Below, in pieces: positions 12,775-15,845 of a stretch of DNA of 15,845 bases (positions are counted from its first letter, which is position 1; each line of letters starts with the position of its first letter). The position numbers and the translations under genes are program-made. The notes under the pieces were generated by a model. That model saw nothing but the letters and a program-made list of their open reading frames with translations. It ran no database searches and was not told the DNA's origin. Source of the stretch: JAAXXJ01 sp964412455 (GTDB lineage Bacteria > Nitrospirota > UBA9217); the NCBI GenBank assembly GCA_964412455.1, contig CAYPOT010000086.1:1-15845 (forward strand), given 5' to 3'.

Positions 12775-15648
12775 CTATATAACTTTACCTGTTTTCTTCC
12801 GCCGTTTGATTGCTTCCGGCGCGGGCAAAAGGCTTGTGTACTTGTGGTACAGCTCAAACAGGAACGCCACTCGTTCGGCATCGGATGAAAATGTCTTTTT
12901 ACCGTAAGCCGCATCAACAGCCTTATCAAGCGCATGATGAGCTTTCCGAAGGTTCGGCGGCATGGCAACGGGATCATAGAGGTTGGCGAGTGAAGCGTCG
13001 GGATATGCGGCACGGGCATCGAGCACGGCCTGTGCAGCGTCTTCGATTGTCTTCCGCTGTTTTTCGGTAGGATCGCTCGGCCAGGGGAAGTTATTGTATA
13101 CGATCTGATTTGAATAACGATAATCACTCTTCATACGACCAGCTACATAGCGCACCCATGCCATGTGCATAGCGGTAGATAAAACACCAAAATCGTAGAT
13201 AGTTGCTTTTGGGACCAGCAAGCAGAGATTGCTGGCCACTGTTGTTTTACTGGCAAAGTCAATGGGAACATATGACCGACGCTCAGAAGAAACGGATGGG
13301 ATTATAAGGTATTTAGTTTCCGGCTGCCGATTTTCACCGAATAAGGTTGGATAGTCTGCCAGATTTCGGGTCGTCTCACGCGAGCTGGCAAGCCGGTGTT
13401 TACGAACGTCCTCCACTCTTTTTGTCACAAGAGGCAGTGACCGTAATTCAACGGGAGAAATATCGGCAAGCCAAAGACACCAGCGCGGCGTACTGTTAAG
13501 GAATTCCTCAGCTCCAACAAATGGACGAAGCCACCGTTTTGATTCGGGCTCGTTACGAATAAGTTCTTTTTTCTCTTCTGCGGAAAGGAGAAGGTTGCCT
13601 CCATCATTCGGCATACTTCCGAAAATTATTTCAGGCACCGCACAAATTGGAACGCGACGAGATTGCAATACAACATCAGCTGCATCAACGAGATACGGAT
13701 TAATATTGCTGGTTATAATTGCGTGCGGTTCGCTACTCAAATCCGGATAATCGTATATCACTTTTTTATCAGCATCGTGAAGCGCCCACCCGATGATCAC
13801 GCAATGAACTGCGGCCATACCACGAGCTTCATTGCTCCATCGGAAGGTGCGGTGTGCAAAATGAATTTTAGCTCCACGTCTTAACAATTCCGCCCACAAA
13901 ATCCCTACTTGTTCACCTTGCGTAATGGAATTTGTCGATACAAACGCTACCTTAACCCGCTCTCGCGGCGGCTTCTGTGTGCCGGGCATTCTATCCAGAA
14001 GGGCTGCTATCCTTTCATCACCGCGGATATACTGAACAGCCTTCAAATACCATGCGGTCACATAATCAAGCACACCAGCGCCTTTGACTCCTGCGAAGAC
14101 CTTCTCCATGTCGGCCTTCTGTTCAGCGTTCTGAAATTGCTTGCCCACAAACGGCGGATTGCCGAGGACATAGTCAACAAGCTCGGCGGAGATGACCTTG
14201 TTCCAGTCCATTTGCAATGCATTGCCGCAATGGATCGACGCCGAGTGAATAAGCGGCAAACGGCGGAAGTACTGGCCGAACTCCTCGGACACCAGCATGT
14301 TCATCTGGTGGTCAGTGAGCCAGAGAGCGACCTGGGCGATCTGGGCCGGGAATTCCTCGATCTCTATGCCGTAGAACTGGTCAACATCTACCTGAACAAG
14401 CTGGAAAATGTCGAGATGCCGCTGATCTTTCTTGCTGACCGCTCGCAATATTTCAAGTTCAAGCTTTCTCAGCTCCCGGTATGCTATGACAAGGAAGTTT
14501 CCGCAGCCGCAGGCTGGGTCGAAGAACTTCAATCTTGCCAGTTTCTTGTTCAGTTCAAAGAGTTTATTCGTATTCCCCTTAGCCGCGTTGAACTCTGCCC
14601 AGAGATCGTCGAGGAACAGGGGTTTGATGAGCTTCAGGATATTTTCTTCGCTCGTATAATGTGCGCCGAGATTGCGCCGCCTGGCCGATCCCTCTTCGTC
14701 CATGACGCATTGAAAGAGAGCGCCGAAAATAGCCGGGGATATGCGGCCCCAGTCGAGCGCGCAGCAATCAAGAAGCAGCGTTCGCATTGACTTATCACAT
14801 GAGGATATAGGCAATGTTTCTTCAAACAGCCGGCCGTTCACATAGGGGAAAGCCGTCAATGTTTCATCAAGTCCCTTTTGGCGCTTGCTCTCGGCGGTAT
14901 TCAGTACTTGAAAAAGCATCGAAATCTGCGAACCAAGGTCGGAGCCGTCTTCGCGGGTGTTATTCTCGATAAATTCACGGAATGATCCGCGAGGTTCAAA
15001 GAGCGTCGTATCCTCCGCAAAGAGACAGAAAAGCAGTCGAACAAGCAGCAATTCGAGATTGTGTCCCTCATATCCCGAAGCCCGCAAACGGTCATGAAGT
15101 TTGCCCATGCGTTCGGCGGCCTTGATATTGACCGGGTCCTGGGCTGTGATCTGCTGGGTGGAATATCCCGCGATGAAGCCGAACAGTTTTATATGCTTGT
15201 ACAGGTCCTTGAGCGGCAAATCGCTTTGTGTTTGGAAATCGAGATCATAGAGACGGATGCGGGCGAAGTCGGAAACAATGATATAGCGGGGAAGATCGCG
15301 TTCGGCAAGACCTTCGAAATATTCGAGAGCTTGTTTATATGCAGAGTCGAGATCGCGGCCACGGGATTTGTGCTCGGCGATTAAGGTTCCGCGCCAGAAG
15401 AGATCGATGAACCCCCCTTCTCTTCCCCCCTTGGCAAGGGGGGACTGAGGGGGGTGGGTTTCCTCGTATCGCTTCCGCGCGCGCTTGACCGGCTCTTCAA
15501 AGCTCGCCAGCCGCCTGCGGGACACGCCGAAGACGTTGAAGAACTCGTTCCAGAAGGTCTGGGCCTCGGCGTTCTCCGACTTCTCGCTTTCCCACTCACG
15601 CGAGAATGCAAGAGCGCGGTCTTTGATTTCGTTCAATGATAATGGCAT
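12775..15648 (-). CDS. MmeI-like type IIL restriction-modification fusion protein
   Basis: A 957-aa single-chain restriction and modification enzyme. N-terminal PD-ExK nuclease: D82-x9-E92-x-K94 in IDLFWRGTLIAEHKSRG, the same spacing as the MmeI catalytic triad. A helical spacer (about 150-340) follows. The gamma-class adenine methyltransferase has motif I FFDPACGCGNF (D377) and motif IV GNPPF (N497). A target-recognition region (about 600-860) leads to a helical C-terminus ending AERVAFLFELYHKYTSLLP. Enzymes of this family methylate one strand and cut about 20 bp away, using SAM. Length fits the family (MmeI is about 920 aa). A 45-bp palindrome is inserted in frame (residues 65-80). Motif I has Cys where Ser is common. 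All catalytic residues remain, so activity is plausible. It heads an operon with the Shedu-like gene. The ribosome-binding site is weak. Confidence 0.92.
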   Translation of the reverse strand: MPLSLNEIKDRALAFSREWESEKSENAEAQTFWNEFFNVFGVSRRRLASFEEPVKRARKRYEETHPPQSPLAKGGREGGFIDLFWRGTLIAEHKSRGRDLDSAYKQALEYFEGLAERDLPRYIIVSDFARIRLYDLDFQTQSDLPLKDLYKHIKLFGFIAGYSTQQITAQDPVNIKAAERMGKLHDRLRASGYEGHNLELLLVRLLFCLFAEDTTLFEPRGSFREFIENNTREDGSDLGSQISMLFQVLNTAESKRQKGLDETLTAFPYVNGRLFEETLPISSCDKSMRTLLLDCCALDWGRISPAIFGALFQCVMDEEGSARRRNLGAHYTSEENILKLIKPLFLDDLWAEFNAAKGNTNKLFELNKKLARLKFFDPACGCGNFLVIAYRELRKLELEILRAVSKKDQRHLDIFQLVQVDVDQFYGIEIEEFPAQIAQVALWLTDHQMNMLVSEEFGQYFRRLPLIHSASIHCGNALQMDWNKVISAELVDYVLGNPPFVGKQFQNAEQKADMEKVFAGVKGAGVLDYVTAWYLKAVQYIRGDERIAALLDRMPGTQKPPRERVKVAFVSTNSITQGEQVGILWAELLRRGAKIHFAHRTFRWSNEARGMAAVHCVIIGWALHDADKKVIYDYPDLSSEPHAIITSNINPYLVDAADVVLQSRRVPICAVPEIIFGSMPNDGGNLLLSAEEKKELIRNEPESKRWLRPFVGAEEFLNSTPRWCLWLADISPVELRSLPLVTKRVEDVRKHRLASSRETTRNLADYPTLFGENRQPETKYLIIPSVSSERRSYVPIDFASKTTVASNLCLLVPKATIYDFGVLSTAMHMAWVRYVAGRMKSDYRYSNQIVYNNFPWPSDPTEKQRKTIEDAAQAVLDARAAYPDASLANLYDPVAMPPNLRKAHHALDKAVDAAYGKKTFSSDAERVAFLFELYHKYTSLLPAPEAIKRRKKTGKVI
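15411..15455. repeat. 45-bp nested palindromic element inside the MmeI-like coding sequence
   Basis: The core CCCCCCTTG (15425-15433) and CAAGGGGGG (15435-15443) form a perfect 9-bp dyad around a single G. The outer arms ACCCCCCT (15411-15418) and AGGGGGGT (15448-15455) add a second perfect 8-bp dyad. The element is 15 codons long and contributes HPPQSPLAKGGREGGF (residues 65-80) directly before the first catalytic Asp. PPQSPLAKGG-type peptides recur in unrelated proteins of some environmental bacteria, as expected of a mobile palindrome tolerated in genes, like Rickettsia palindromic elements. Confidence 0.85.
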
Positions 15649-15697
15649 GAGTTTCCGGCTTTAAAATCTCGTTGACGCAAACTGCTAAATTTTCACG

Positions 15698-15726
15698 AGA
15701 ATAGCATAGAAACGGGTAAAAATAAA
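15698..15726 (-). promoter_or_regulatory. Candidate promoter of the MmeI-like / Shedu-like operon
   Basis: On the minus strand TTTATT (15726-15721) precedes TATTCT (15703-15698) by 17 bp, with TGC just before the -10 (an extended -10). The -35 is poor (three of six matches). Transcription would start near 15691, about 43 bases before the ATG at 15648. Read-through from the adjacent intron is an alternative source of transcripts. Confidence 0.4.
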
Positions 15727-15792
15727 GCTGTTAAGGTTGAAGGTTTGCGCCAGTGATGCTTATTATGTCTATTTGGATATGCGCCCTTCAGG

Positions 15793-15845
15793 ATCGGGTA
15801 GGAGGCGGGGTCGCCCCCGCCGTCCTCCCACACCACCGTACGTAC
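15793..15845 (-). mobile_element. 3' end of a group II intron (end of domain V, complete domain VI), truncated by the window
   Basis: On the minus strand the sequence reads from the 3' strand of domain V (GTACGTACGGTGGTG, 15845-15831) into domain VI. Its stem has GGG and AGGA (15829-15823) facing TCCT and CCC (15803-15800, 15798-15796), then GGCGGGG/CCCCGCC capped by the GNRA tetraloop GCGA (15814-15811). A single unpaired A at 15799 is the expected branch point, seven bases from the 3' end. The intron ends ...CCCGAT at 15793, matching the group II AY ending. A reverse transcriptase/maturase ORF would lie beyond the right edge. The 3' exon begins CCTGAAGGGC. Confidence 0.82.

Noticed and set aside
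13909..14790. A 293-codon open frame on the plus strand, opposite the MmeI-like methyltransferase motifs
   Set aside because: The minus strand carries DPACGCGNF and NPPF here in the correct order. The plus frame is a shadow.
12775..15648. Reading the large methyltransferase as BREX PglX or a type I HsdM subunit
   Set aside because: The N-terminal D-x9-E-x-K nuclease triad, single-chain layout and C-terminal AFLFELYHKY segment fit the MmeI-like type IIL family, and no BREX or HsdS/HsdR genes are nearby.
1..15845. CRISPR array, tRNA or rRNA genes
   Set aside because: No regularly spaced 25-40 bp repeats, cloverleaf-like sequences or rRNA core motifs were seen on either strand.

Overview
This is a chromosomal or plasmid segment from an unidentified bacterium. 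The left two thirds is visibly GC-rich (one 60-base line in the kinase gene, 6541-6600, counts 41 G/C). It carries a lipoprotein, a large 7TM sensor kinase and several consensus sigma70-type promoters. The general flavour (7TM-GAF-PAS sensor kinases, VapBC-type cassettes, C/G-rich palindromic repeats inside genes) is what I associate with Nitrospirota or Desulfobacterota-like lineages. That is an impression, because no rRNA or housekeeping marker is present.

Layout. (1) 1-3700, plus strand: an 825-aa lipoprotein of unknown family, with a perfect hairpin just before its start and a strong terminator after it. A textbook promoter (TTGACA-17-TATATT) then leads to a secreted TPR-like protein that ends in another hairpin. 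(2) 3896-9488, minus strand, at least two and perhaps four transcription units. A RIO/lipopolysaccharide-kinase-like protein has its own promoter. Next comes an isoprenylcysteine-methyltransferase-like membrane enzyme, then a two-component pair (7TM-GAF-PAS-HisKA_3 kinase followed by a NarL/FixJ response regulator) with its own promoter, and then a two-TM bacterial PH-domain protein. An 18-bp exact direct repeat and a degenerate heptamer array flank the regulator gene. (3) 9598-10351, minus strand: a compact toxin-antitoxin cassette (DUF104-like antitoxin, VapC/PIN toxin, 11-bp overlap) with its own promoter and terminator. (4) 10367-11016: a recombination scar holding the last ~33 codons of a lost MmeI-type methyltransferase gene, one or two very small ORFs (56 and 25 codons) and a cluster of palindromic intergenic repeats. 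(5) 11103-15648, minus strand: a two-gene defence operon. A 957-aa MmeI-like (type IIL) restriction-modification fusion protein is followed after 34 bp by a 545-aa protein whose C-terminus looks like the Shedu/DUF4263 nuclease and whose first ~380 residues I do not recognise. (6) 15793-15845: the 3' end of a group II intron (end of domain V and complete domain VI) on the minus strand, cut by the window edge.

How it fits together. Regions 3-6 form an accessory, probably horizontally acquired island of toxin-antitoxin, restriction-modification, Shedu-like nuclease, methylase remnant and retroelement. The Shedu-like gene is clearly AT-richer (line 11161-11220 counts 23 G/C of 60). The most promising candidate for something new is the MmeI-like / Shedu-like operon. 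The Shedu-like gene lies between two same-orientation methylase 3' ends, and the methylase carries a 45-bp palindromic element in frame within its nuclease domain.
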